Shown here piece after piece: positions 37,214-45,410 of a stretch of 64,000 nucleotides of DNA. The translations under genes and the position numbers were made by a program. Location: NCBI RefSeq assembly GCF_023509015.1, contig NZ_CP094975.1:4953501-5017500 (forward strand). The letters are read 5' to 3'. The notes below the pieces were generated by a model, which was not told where the DNA came from, made no database searches, and saw nothing but the letters and a program-made list of their open reading frames with translations. Positions within the stretch are counted from its first letter, which is position 1. Each line of letters begins with the position of its first letter. Source of the DNA: Pseudomonas abieticivorans. GTDB lineage: Bacteria; Pseudomonadota; Gammaproteobacteria; Pseudomonadales; Pseudomonadaceae.

Positions 37214-38122
37214 TCAGATAAAACGCTCGCCGCATTGATTGAATGATTCGACCAAGTGGTCGATCCACGCCCGCACGGCTGGCAGCACGCCCCGCCTGTG
37301 GGGGTAAACGGCCTGCAACGAGCCGCCGGGCAGCGACCAATCGGGCAACAGTTGCACCAGTTCACCACTGGCCAGTTCCGCCTCGCAGTGCATCATCGGC
37401 AGGATGGTAAAGCCCAGCCCCGCGATGGCCGCGGCCTTGCGCACGATAAAGTCTTCTATGCCCAGGCGCGCCTCCAGCACCAGGTCGCGCTTGTGGCCGG
37501 CCGCGTCCAGCATGCGCACGTGCACCATGCGATCGGCCTCCAGCGCCCCCAGTACCGGCAACGCCAGCAGGTCGTCCGGGGTGGCGATGTGACGGGCCTG
37601 CACGAAGCCCGGGCTGGCCACCAGAATAGTTCGCGCCTCACGCAAGCGCTTGGTGACCAGGCCCGGATCTTCGTCCCACGGCTCGCGCACGCGCATGGCC
37701 ACATCGATGCCTTCGGTGATCAGGTCGACGCGGCGGTTAAGCAGCACCATGTCCAGTTGCACATGGGGGTAGGCTTTTAGAAAGCTGCTGATCACCGCCG
37801 GCAAGAACTCGTGTGCCAGCCCCACCGGGCACGACACCCGCAGCCGCCCGCGCGGTTCACTGGACAGGCTGGCCACCACCTCGTCGGCCATCTCTGCCTC
37901 CAGCAACATGGCCTGGCAATGACGCAGGTAGCGTTCGCCCACGCTGGTGAGTTTGAGCTGGCGCGTGGTGCGTTGCAGCAAGCGCGCACCCAGGCGCTCT
38001 TCCAGTTCGGCGATGCGCCGCGACAGCCGTGACTTGGGGATGCCCAGCAAGCGCCCGGCAGCGGCGAAGCCACCGGCTTCGACCACCTTGGCAAAATAGT
38101 AGAGATCGTTGAGGTCTTGCAT
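37214..38122 (-). CDS. LysR-family transcriptional regulator
   Basis: 302 residues with the N-terminal winged helix-turn-helix (LYYFAKVVEAGGFAAAGRLLGIPKSRLSRRIAELEERLGARLLQRTTRQL), and a periplasmic-binding-protein-like effector domain from about 95. It is divergent from azoR across 130 bases, the classical geometry for a LysR regulator and its target. The effector could be an azo or quinone electrophile. Confidence 0.95.
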   Translation of the reverse strand: MQDLNDLYYFAKVVEAGGFAAAGRLLGIPKSRLSRRIAELEERLGARLLQRTTRQLKLTSVGERYLRHCQAMLLEAEMADEVVASLSSEPRGRLRVSCPVGLAHEFLPAVISSFLKAYPHVQLDMVLLNRRVDLITEGIDVAMRVREPWDEDPGLVTKRLREARTILVASPGFVQARHIATPDDLLALPVLGALEADRMVHVRMLDAAGHKRDLVLEARLGIEDFIVRKAAAIAGLGFTILPMMHCEAELASGELVQLLPDWSLPGGSLQAVYPHRRGVLPAVRAWIDHLVESFNQCGERFI

Positions 38123-38252
38123 CGTGCGGCCCGACTGTTCTATGTGTGGGACAATCTAACGCAAATGCGCAGACTAATCATCTATTGAGAGTGCCTGTAG
38201 GATGATCGCCATCCAGACCGGTCCGTTCGGTCACCCTCATCAGGAGAGACTC

Positions 38253-38819
38253 ATGAAACTGTTGCACATCGATTCGAGCATTCTTGGCGACAACTCTGCT
38301 TCCCGCGCGCTGAGCCGCAGTGTGGTCGAGTCTTTCGACGGCGCCCAAGTAACTTACCGCGACCTGGCCGCTGAAGCCCTGACTCACTTCTCCGCCGCCA
38401 CCCTGGCCGCTGGCGACGTGGAAGCCAAGCTGTCGGCCGACACCTTGAGCGAGTTCCTGGCTGCCGACGTCGTGGTCATCGGCGCGCCGATGTACAACTT
38501 CTCCATCCCGACGCAACTGAAGGCTTGGGTTGACCGCATCTGCGTGGCGGGCCAAACCTTCCGCTACACCGAAGCCGGCCCAGAAGGCCTGTGCGGTGGC
38601 AAGAAAGTGGTGATCGTGTCCACCTCGGGTGGCATCCACGCCGGCCTGCCGACCGGCATCGCCCACGAAGAGTACCTGAAAGTACTGCTGGGCTTCATCG
38701 GCGTCACCGACATTGAAATCGTCCGCGCCCAAGGCCTGGCCTACGGTGACGAAGTGCGCAGCAAAGCGCTGGCTGATGCGCACAAGCAAATCGAAGCCAA
38801 GCTGTTCGCGGCTGCCTGA
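38253..38819 (+). CDS. azoR: FMN-dependent NADH-azoreductase
   Basis: Flavodoxin-fold enzyme that reduces azo compounds and quinones with NADH. 188 residues from ATG 38253 (ribosome site AGGAGAG): [20 protein letters not shown] (phosphate-binding loop with Ser-rich turn), [23 protein letters not shown] (FMN contacts), [17 protein letters not shown] and [13 protein letters not shown]. The divergent LysR gene probably controls it. A strong terminator follows. Confidence 0.96.
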   Translation: MKLLHIDSSILGDNSASRALSRSVVESFDGAQVTYRDLAAEALTHFSAATLAAGDVEAKLSADTLSEFLAADVVVIGAPMYNFSIPTQLKAWVDRICVAGQTFRYTEAGPEGLCGGKKVVIVSTSGGIHAGLPTGIAHEEYLKVLLGFIGVTDIEIVRAQGLAYGDEVRSKALADAHKQIEAKLFAAA

Positions 38820-38845
38820 TTAACCATCACGCCGCTGGAACCCTG

Positions 38846-38887
38846 CCGCCCGCCGCTTGCCCAACAAGCAGCGGGCGGCTTTTTTTT
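38846..38887 (+). terminator. Intrinsic terminator of azoR
   Basis: GCCGCCCGCCGCTTG (38846-38860) and CAAGCAGCGGGCGGC (38866-38880) pair with one mismatch around a five-base loop and are followed by seven T. Confidence 0.92.
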
Positions 38888-39041
38888 ACGCACTTTTTAC
38901 CAGTGTCGGTGGTTGGCCCGGCTTATGCTTAGGCATAGCTAACGATCTTTCTTCATGTACGTCGTTCCCATGCGGCGTAGACTGATACCGGTGATCAGGG
39001 GGAAAGGTTATTCCGGCCAATGGTAGAAGGTGGGCATCCTG

Positions 39042-40079
39042 ATGATGCGTCTTTGTGCGTACTTCGTGATTTGTCTAGGTTTAGGCCTGTTTTCGGTGCA
39101 GATCGAAGCCGCTCCACAACCCCATTGGAGTGTCGGGTTTCATCGCCTGAGCTTTCTCGACCCCCTCGACCTGCAGCCCATGCAAGCCATGGCGTTCTAC
39201 CCCTCCAATGACCGCGAGCACATTAGCAAGCTCGATGGCTATCAGGTAGAAGCCACCGAAGACGCCAAGATTGCCATCGGTCGTTTTCCCATGCTGATGC
39301 TGTCCCATGGCAACGCCGGCACACCCTTGGCCCTGCATGACTTGATCACTTCGCTCACCCGCATGGGCTTCGTGGTGGTGGCGGTCATCCACCCGGGCGA
39401 CAACTACAAAGACCACAGCCGCCTGGGTGCCCTGAGCAACCTGTACGGCCGGCCTTTGCAGATTTCCGAGGCGATCACCGCCGCACTCGGCGACCCCATG
39501 CTGTCACCGTTCGTCAACGCCGACCAAGTGGGCGTGATTGGTTACTCGGCAGGGGGTGAAACCGCGCTGATCCTGGCGGGCGCGCAACCGGACCTTCAGC
39601 GCCTGCGCAAATACTGCACGGAGCGCCCGGACGATGCCGATGCCTGCAAGACTCAAGGTGAACTGCTGGTGGACCGTGACGACCTGCTGCCCGAGGCTGA
39701 CCCGCGCGTGCATGCGATCTTGTTGATGGCGCCGCTGGGCCTGATGTTCAACCGCCAGACCTTGTCCCAAGTGCAAGTGCCCACGCTGATTTACAGCGGT
39801 GACAGTGACAAACTGCTGGCCTTGGACAAAAACGCCGAAGCCCTGGCGCGCAAGTTGCCCAAGGTGATGGACTACAAGCTGTTGGCCGGGGCCGGGCACT
39901 TCGTGTTCATGGCGCCGTGCACCGACGAGCAGATGGTGGCGATGCCCGGCCTGTGCAAGGATGCCGACGGTGTCAACCGTGTCAGCATCCACCACCACTT
40001 GGTGCTGGAGGCCGGGCACTTCTTCTCCGACACATTGGGCCAGGCAGCCCGTCCCGGCCTGCAGGCTGCCAATCAATAA
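39042..40079 (+). CDS. Secreted alpha/beta hydrolase (dienelactone hydrolase/PAF-acetylhydrolase type)
   Basis: 345 residues from ATG 39042. Signal peptide MMRLCAYFVICLGLGLFSVQIEAAPQ. The mature part has the oxyanion-hole strand FPMLMLSHGNAGT, the nucleophile elbow VIGYSAGGETALIL, an acid candidate in LIYSGDSDKLL and a catalytic His in LLAGAGHFVFMAPC. The insert with several Cys (YCTERPDDADACKTQ; PCTDEQMVAMPGLC) could form disulphides in the periplasm. It probably hydrolyses a small ester; the substrate is unknown. Its 3' end overlaps the convergent MFS gene by seven bases. Confidence 0.88.
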   Translation: MMRLCAYFVICLGLGLFSVQIEAAPQPHWSVGFHRLSFLDPLDLQPMQAMAFYPSNDREHISKLDGYQVEATEDAKIAIGRFPMLMLSHGNAGTPLALHDLITSLTRMGFVVVAVIHPGDNYKDHSRLGALSNLYGRPLQISEAITAALGDPMLSPFVNADQVGVIGYSAGGETALILAGAQPDLQRLRKYCTERPDDADACKTQGELLVDRDDLLPEADPRVHAILLMAPLGLMFNRQTLSQVQVPTLIYSGDSDKLLALDKNAEALARKLPKVMDYKLLAGAGHFVFMAPCTDEQMVAMPGLCKDADGVNRVSIHHHLVLEAGHFFSDTLGQAARPGLQAANQ

Positions 40080-41272
40080 GCGTCGTGGCGCGGCCTGCGC
40101 GACAGCAACACGGTCAGCGACAGGCCCACCACCGATAGAAGCGCGGCGCACAAAAAGATCCACTGGTAGCCCAGGTGCAGGGCCACCGCACCCATCATCG
40201 GCCCTGAAATCGCCAGGGCCAGGTCAAAAAATACCGAGTAGGCGCTCAAGCCGGCGCCGCGACTGGAGGTGGGCACCTGCCGGATCGCCAGCACGCCCAG
40301 GGCGGGGTACACCAGTGACAGGCCGAAGCCTGCCAGGCAGGCGCCGAGCATGGCGATCAGGGTAGTGGGCGCCAGCCACAACATGACCAGCCCCAGGGTT
40401 TCGATGCTCATGCAGGCAATGGCGACGAAGGCGCCGCCCAGGCGGTTGATGGCGTTGATGAACAGCAGCCGCGAGACAATGAAGCAGGCGCCGAACGCCG
40501 TCAGGCAATACGCCGCGCCCTGCCAGCCGCGGTCCACGTAGTACAGGGTAATGAACGTGGTCAGCGTGCCGTAGCCGATCGACGCCAGGGTCAAGTTCAC
40601 GCCGTAGGGCGCCACCCGGCCAAACGCGGCCCAGAACGGCAGCCGTTCCCCGCGGATTACCGGCATCGATGGTTTCTTGCGAATCACCAGCAGGGCAATC
40701 ACCGCCAGCACCGTCAATGCGACGCCCAGCGTATCAATGCCCCAGTGCCCGACCATCACCACCCCCAGCGGCGCGCCGATGGCGATCGCGCCATACGAGG
40801 CGATGCCGTTCCAGGAAATGACCCGAGCGGTTTGCTCCACGCCCACCGCACCAATGCCCCAGCTATTGGTACCCACCCCTATCAGGCCTTGGGCGATGCC
40901 GAGCAGCACGCGTGCCACGATCAATATCGTCAGGCTGGTCGCCGCCTCGCTTTGCAGCAAGGTCGAGATCCAGGTCAGCACGCCGCTGGCGGCAATGCCG
41001 GCAAGCCCGGCGACAATCGCAGGCTTGGTGCCCAGGGTGTCGGCGATGCGCCCGGCCGTTGGGCGGGTGAGCAGGGTGGCCAGGTACTGCGAACCAATGG
41101 TCAGGCCGGCAACGATGGCGCTGAAGCCCAGTTGGTCATGCACGTAGCCAGGCAGTACCGCGATCGGCAGGCCGATGCAGATGAAGGCGATGAAGGTGTA
41201 GAAAACGATCGAGAGAATCTGCAGGGTGATAGCGAAGTTGCTGCGGGTGTCGGGCTTTTCGTGCACGGTCAT
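40073..41272 (-). CDS. MFS transporter (YhhS family)
   Basis: 399 residues with twelve membrane segments. The N-terminal half includes SQYLATLLTRPTAGRIADTLGTK, the loop 2-3 MFS signature variant, and VARVLLGIAQGLIGVGTNSWGI in segment 4. YhhS-type proteins are drug or arabinose efflux candidates; the substrate here is unknown. No regulator gene is adjacent. The start (MTVHEKPDTRSNFAITLQ) follows the usual short cytoplasmic tail. Confidence 0.92.
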   Translation of the reverse strand: MTVHEKPDTRSNFAITLQILSIVFYTFIAFICIGLPIAVLPGYVHDQLGFSAIVAGLTIGSQYLATLLTRPTAGRIADTLGTKPAIVAGLAGIAASGVLTWISTLLQSEAATSLTILIVARVLLGIAQGLIGVGTNSWGIGAVGVEQTARVISWNGIASYGAIAIGAPLGVVMVGHWGIDTLGVALTVLAVIALLVIRKKPSMPVIRGERLPFWAAFGRVAPYGVNLTLASIGYGTLTTFITLYYVDRGWQGAAYCLTAFGACFIVSRLLFINAINRLGGAFVAIACMSIETLGLVMLWLAPTTLIAMLGACLAGFGLSLVYPALGVLAIRQVPTSSRGAGLSAYSVFFDLALAISGPMMGAVALHLGYQWIFLCAALLSVVGLSLTVLLSRRPRHDAY

Positions 41273-41380
41273 GGGGCTCGTTCGCTGGCAGGCGGTTAGA
41301 GGGCACCATGATGGCTGGGGAAGGGGATAAAGGAAAGCAGGCTATCGGTTTATAAGGGCCGGTGATACGGAGGTGCGCTT

Positions 41381-41438
41381 TTCGCGGATCAATCCGCTCC
41401 TACTGACGGCGCCAGTAGGAGCGGATTTTATCCGCGAA
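41381..41438. repeat. REP inverted repeat downstream of ybiT
   Basis: TTCGCGGATCAATCCGCTCC from 41381 and GGAGCGGATTTTATCCGCGAA to 41438 (a 21-base arm given by its ends GGAGCGG and CCGCGAA) face each other around CTGACGGCGCCAG. It lies between the 5' side of the MFS gene and the 3' end of ybiT. Confidence 0.82.
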
Positions 41439-41459
41439 GCAAACGCTACGGTGCCGCGC

Positions 41460-43046
41460 TTAGAACGTCACGCCCTGGCTACGCAGGTAGTCATCGTACG
41501 TACCGCTGAAGTCGGTCACGCCGCTTGGGCTCAACTCGATGATGCGGGTGGCCAGCGACGACACGAACTCACGGTCGTGGCTGACGAAGATCAGCGTGCC
41601 CGGGTAGTTTTCCAGCGCCAGGTTCAGCGACTCGATGGACTCCATGTCCAAGTGGTTGGTCGGTTCGTCCATGATCAGCACGTTCGGCTTTTGCAGGATC
41701 AGCTTGCCGAACAGCATGCGGCCTTGCTCACCACCGGAGATCACCTTGACCGACTTGAGGATCTCGTCGTTGGAGAACAGCATCCGGCCCAAGGTGCCGC
41801 GAATCATCTGCTCGCCCTGAGTCCACTGGCCCATCCAGTCGAACAGCGTGACGTCGTCTTCGAAGTCGTGGGCGTGATCCTGGGCGTAGTAGCCAAGCTC
41901 CGCGGCGTCGGTCCACTTGATGCTGCCGGCGTCCGGGGTCAGTTCGTTGACCAGGGTGCGCAGCAGGGTGGTCTTGCCGATGCCGTTCGGGCCGATGATC
42001 GCTACGCGCTCGCCCGCTTCAACCTGGAAGCTGAAGTCCTTGAACAGCGGCTTGCCGTCGAAGCCCTTGGCCATGCGCTCGACGATGACCGCCTGGCGAT
42101 GGAGCTTCTTGTTTTGTTCGAAGCGAATGAACGGGCTCACGCGGCTCGAAGGCTTGACCTCGGCCAGCTGGATCTTGTCGATCGCCTTGGCGCGGGAAGT
42201 GGCCTGCTTGGCTTTCGAGGCGTTGGCCGAGAAGCGGCTGACGAACGATTGCAGTTCCGAAATCTGCGCTTTCTTCTTGGCGTTGTCCGACAGCAATTGC
42301 TCGCGCGACTGGGTCGCCACGGTCATGTACTCGTCGTAGTTGCCCGGGAACAGGCGCAGCTCGCCGTAGTCCAGGTCAGCCATGTGGGTGCACACGCTGT
42401 TCAGGAAGTGACGGTCGTGGGAGATGATGATCATCAGGCTGGAGCGCTGGGTCAGGATGTTTTCCAGCCAGCGGATGGTGTTGATGTCCAAGTGGTTGGT
42501 CGGTTCGTCGAGCAACAGCACTTCAGGGTCGGAGAACAGCGCCTGGGCCAGCAATACGCGCAGTTTCCAGCCTGGCGACACTTCGGTCATCGGGCCAAAA
42601 TGCTGTTCCAGGGGGATGCCCAGGCCCAGCAGCAACTCGCCAGCGCGAGATTCAGCGGTGTAGCCATCCATCTCGGCGAACTCGGTTTCCAGCTCCGCCA
42701 CGGCCATGCCGTCTTCTTCGGTCATTTCCGGCAGCGAGTAGATGCGATCGCGCTCGGCCTTGACCTTCCACAGCTCTTCATGGCCCATGATCACGGTGTC
42801 GATCACGGTGAACTCTTCGTAGGCGAACTGATCCTGGCGCAATTTACCCAGGCGCACGTTTGGCTCCAGCATCACTTGGCCGCCGGAGGGGTCGAGGTCG
42901 CCGCCGAGGATTTTCATGAAGGTCGACTTGCCGCAACCGTTGGCGCCGATCAGGCCATAACGGTTGCCACCGTTAAATTTGACCGAGACGTTCTCGAACA
43001 GTGGCTTGGCGCCGAACTGCATGGTGATGTTAGCTGTGGAGATCAA
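41460..43046 (-). CDS. ybiT: ABC-F translation factor YbiT
   Basis: 528 residues, two ABC ATPase domains without membrane segments, the mark of ABC-F proteins that act on the ribosome. Walker [10 protein letters not shown] near 37 and GPNGIGKTT near 350; signature motifs ([27 protein letters not shown]); both Walker B with DEPTNHLD. The P-site-tRNA interaction linker between the domains is Lys/Arg-rich ([20 protein letters not shown]). It aligns along its whole length with E. coli YbiT. The start is TTG 43046 ([20 protein letters not shown]), with AGGT upstream. Confidence 0.94.
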   Translation of the reverse strand: MISTANITMQFGAKPLFENVSVKFNGGNRYGLIGANGCGKSTFMKILGGDLDPSGGQVMLEPNVRLGKLRQDQFAYEEFTVIDTVIMGHEELWKVKAERDRIYSLPEMTEEDGMAVAELETEFAEMDGYTAESRAGELLLGLGIPLEQHFGPMTEVSPGWKLRVLLAQALFSDPEVLLLDEPTNHLDINTIRWLENILTQRSSLMIIISHDRHFLNSVCTHMADLDYGELRLFPGNYDEYMTVATQSREQLLSDNAKKKAQISELQSFVSRFSANASKAKQATSRAKAIDKIQLAEVKPSSRVSPFIRFEQNKKLHRQAVIVERMAKGFDGKPLFKDFSFQVEAGERVAIIGPNGIGKTTLLRTLVNELTPDAGSIKWTDAAELGYYAQDHAHDFEDDVTLFDWMGQWTQGEQMIRGTLGRMLFSNDEILKSVKVISGGEQGRMLFGKLILQKPNVLIMDEPTNHLDMESIESLNLALENYPGTLIFVSHDREFVSSLATRIIELSPSGVTDFSGTYDDYLRSQGVTF

Positions 43047-43508
43047 GAGGCTTACCTATCAATAACTTGGAGTGCGCGGGTTTGAGCTGGAGCCATTAAA
43101 CAATCCAGCGCGCATGACTCCACAGCAATCTCTGCACGACAAGGCCGAGCTGCTGAGGGATAAACGCGGGGGGTCAAACCGGAATTTGCCGCTATTGTCG
43201 CATAGGTGTGGGGGGTGATGCATGGGGTACGGCGCTATTGAGCGTCGGTTTGCGGCGTGGCGAGGGTGGGTTTCGGCCCAGTGGCGGCGTTTGCCGGGGC
43301 TGACAGCTCGGTTTTGCCGGCCGGGAAGGCGGCGAGCATGTTGCAGAGCAGGGTGGCGTTGGTTGAGCGACCGCTAAGGGCTATCGCTTCTCATGACGAT
43401 TATGTAACAGCCTGCCGGGGGATTTCATCCATCCACACCTGACTACCCCTATACTTGCGCCTGCTGCACAACGCTTGAGCCGTACCTTTCCTGCCCTGGA
43501 GTTATGCC
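43047..43508. other. Intergenic region between ybiT and the beta-propeller gene
   Basis: No supported gene in these 462 bases. A plus-strand frame of 61 codons (43257-43442) lacks a ribosome site and conserved-looking composition. The end of the region, ACTACCCCTATACTTGCGCC, contains a TATACT hexamer that could be the -10 element for the gene at 43509. Confidence 0.4.
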
Positions 43509-44702
43509 TTGAAAACAAGAAATCTGCCGTTCAATTTAAAAATGATACCGGTTTCAGTGGCCGCTTTCTGGCTCGCCGCCGCGCCCCTTGCCCACGCTGC
43601 CGACTGGATTGTTTCGGGCAACGATGGCAAGTACCAGCGCGTGCAGGGCCGTGATACCTACCTGGCCAACCCGCCCGCCGACACCCTCACCGTGCTGGAT
43701 GCCAGCGTGTTCCCGCCCAAGGTAGTGCGTTCGGTAGAGGTGGAAAACGCCGTGCAGGGCCCGCCTCAGGCGGTGGCCATTTCACCGGATGGCAAACTGG
43801 CGCTGGTGAGCGCACCCACGCGTTATGACCAGGCCAACAAGCAATTGCTGATGGACACCTTTTTGCAGGTAGTGGACCTAAGCGGTGCCGATGCCGCCGT
43901 CAGCAAGATCGAATTGGGCAGCCATCCCCAGGCGGTGGCTTTTTCCCCAAACGGCAAGCTGGGCGTGGTGGCGTGTGTCGATGGCAGCGTGCGGGTGCTG
44001 AACATCGAGGGCCGCACGGTGAAGCTGGCCGGCTCGATCAATTTGAGCAGCAAGCGTTTGTCGGGCGCCAGCTTCACCCACGATGGCCAGCATGTGCTGG
44101 TGTCGTTGCGTGACGAGCAGGGCGTGGCGGTCTTGAATGTGCAGGGTGAGCAGATCGTCGACAGTGGCGACCGCCTGAGCGCGGGCGTGGCGCCCTACAC
44201 CATCGATGTGTCCAGCGATGGCCATTGGGCGGTGGTGAGCAACGTCGGCCTGGCGGGGCTGCCGGGTTACAAGGGGCGGATCCTGGCGGACGCCGACACG
44301 GTTTCGCTGATCGATGTGTCGAAGGCGCCGTTCAAGACCGTGCAGCACATCACGGTGCCATCGGTGCCGGAAAGCGTGGCGATCTCGCCCAATGGCCAAT
44401 GGATCGCGGTGCAAGGCATCGACGGCTCGAACATGACCCCGGACAACCCCGGTTACCACGCCCGTGGCAAAGTGGTGTTGTTCCAGATCGACAAGGGCGT
44501 GGCCCGCAAGGTGTCCGAGGCGCCTGCGGGCGCAGCGTCCCAGGGCCTGGTGTTCACCCAGGACAGCCAGCACCTGATCGCCCAGTTCAACGTGGAGCGA
44601 CAGTTGGCGTTCTATGACATCAAGCACGGCAAACTGGTGGACACCGGCAAGCGCCTGCCTTTGTCGGGTGGCCCGTCCTCGATCCGTTCGACGCCACGCT
44701 GA
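43509..44702 (+). CDS. Periplasmic beta-propeller (YncE-like) protein
   Basis: 397 residues from a TTG start (GGAG eight bases upstream). Signal peptide ending APLAHAAD. The mature part has repeated blades with the pattern (A)ISPDGKLALVS, AFSPNGKLGVVA, SFTHDGQHVLVS, DVSSDGHWAVVS, AISPNGQWIAVQ and VFTQDSQHLIAQ, as in YncE/cytochrome d1-like or lactonase propellers. No haem motif or catalytic residues for 6-phosphogluconolactonase can be named, so the ligand is open. It stands alone upstream of a LysE gene. Confidence 0.82.
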   Translation: MKTRNLPFNLKMIPVSVAAFWLAAAPLAHAADWIVSGNDGKYQRVQGRDTYLANPPADTLTVLDASVFPPKVVRSVEVENAVQGPPQAVAISPDGKLALVSAPTRYDQANKQLLMDTFLQVVDLSGADAAVSKIELGSHPQAVAFSPNGKLGVVACVDGSVRVLNIEGRTVKLAGSINLSSKRLSGASFTHDGQHVLVSLRDEQGVAVLNVQGEQIVDSGDRLSAGVAPYTIDVSSDGHWAVVSNVGLAGLPGYKGRILADADTVSLIDVSKAPFKTVQHITVPSVPESVAISPNGQWIAVQGIDGSNMTPDNPGYHARGKVVLFQIDKGVARKVSEAPAGAASQGLVFTQDSQHLIAQFNVERQLAFYDIKHGKLVDTGKRLPLSGGPSSIRSTPR

Positions 44703-44761
44703 CCTTGCAAATGCCAGGCAAATACGCATGATATTTGCCTGACATCCAAAGGGACGCCGAT

Positions 44762-45385
44762 GTGAACCTGACTACCTTGCTGCTGTTTATACCTGCCTGC
44801 TTCGCCCTGAACATGGCCCCAGGGCCCAACAACCTGCTGTCGTTGAACAACGCCAGCCGCTATGGCTTCGGCCAGTCGTGCCTGGCTGGGGCCGGTCGGT
44901 TGCTGGCATTCGCCGGGATGATCGCCTTGGCGGCGATGGGCTTGGCGGTGGTGCTGCATGCCTCCGAGCACTTGTTCATGGCGATCAAGCTCATCGGCGC
45001 CGCGTACCTGTTTTACCTGGCGGTGCAACTGTGGCGCGCGCCGGTGGGCGGGGCGGCTGCACAGGCCGCCAGCCGCCGCGGGCTGTTCAGACTGGCTAGC
45101 CAGGAGTTCTGGGTGGCGGCCGGCAACCCCAAGGCGATCCTCATCTTCACAGCCTTTTTGCCGCAGTTCGTCAACGTCGACAGCAGCACCTCGGTGGCCC
45201 AGCAGTTCGCCTGGCTGGGGGCGATGTTCCTGTTGCTGGAGTGGCTGGCCATTGCCATCTATGCCTGGCTGGGCAGCCATTTGCAGCGCTGGTTCAGCCA
45301 GCCACGCCAGCAGCGTTTGTTTAATCGCGCCAGCGCGGTGCTGCTGGGATGTGCGGGGGCGGGGTTGCTGGCAGCGCGGCGCTAG
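44762..45385 (+). CDS. LysE/RhtB-family amino acid exporter
   Basis: 207 residues from a GTG start with AGGGA upstream. The LysE signature is intact: FALNMAPGPNNLLSLNNASRYGF near 15-37, followed by AIKLIGAAYLFYLAVQLWR and FWVAAGNPKAILIFTAFLPQF. It has five to six membrane segments. Such proteins export amino acids such as Thr, Lys, Arg or homoserine lactone. No regulator is adjacent, so the substrate cannot be assigned. Confidence 0.92.
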   Translation: MNLTTLLLFIPACFALNMAPGPNNLLSLNNASRYGFGQSCLAGAGRLLAFAGMIALAAMGLAVVLHASEHLFMAIKLIGAAYLFYLAVQLWRAPVGGAAAQAASRRGLFRLASQEFWVAAGNPKAILIFTAFLPQFVNVDSSTSVAQQFAWLGAMFLLLEWLAIAIYAWLGSHLQRWFSQPRQQRLFNRASAVLLGCAGAGLLAARR

Positions 45386-45410
45386 GCTCAACGTATGTGG
45401 CCGCTTTCCT

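Noticed and set aside
43257..43442. Small gene of 61 codons between ybiT and the propeller gene
   Set aside because: No ribosome site and no recognisable features. A minus-strand 30-codon frame in the same stretch is equally weak.
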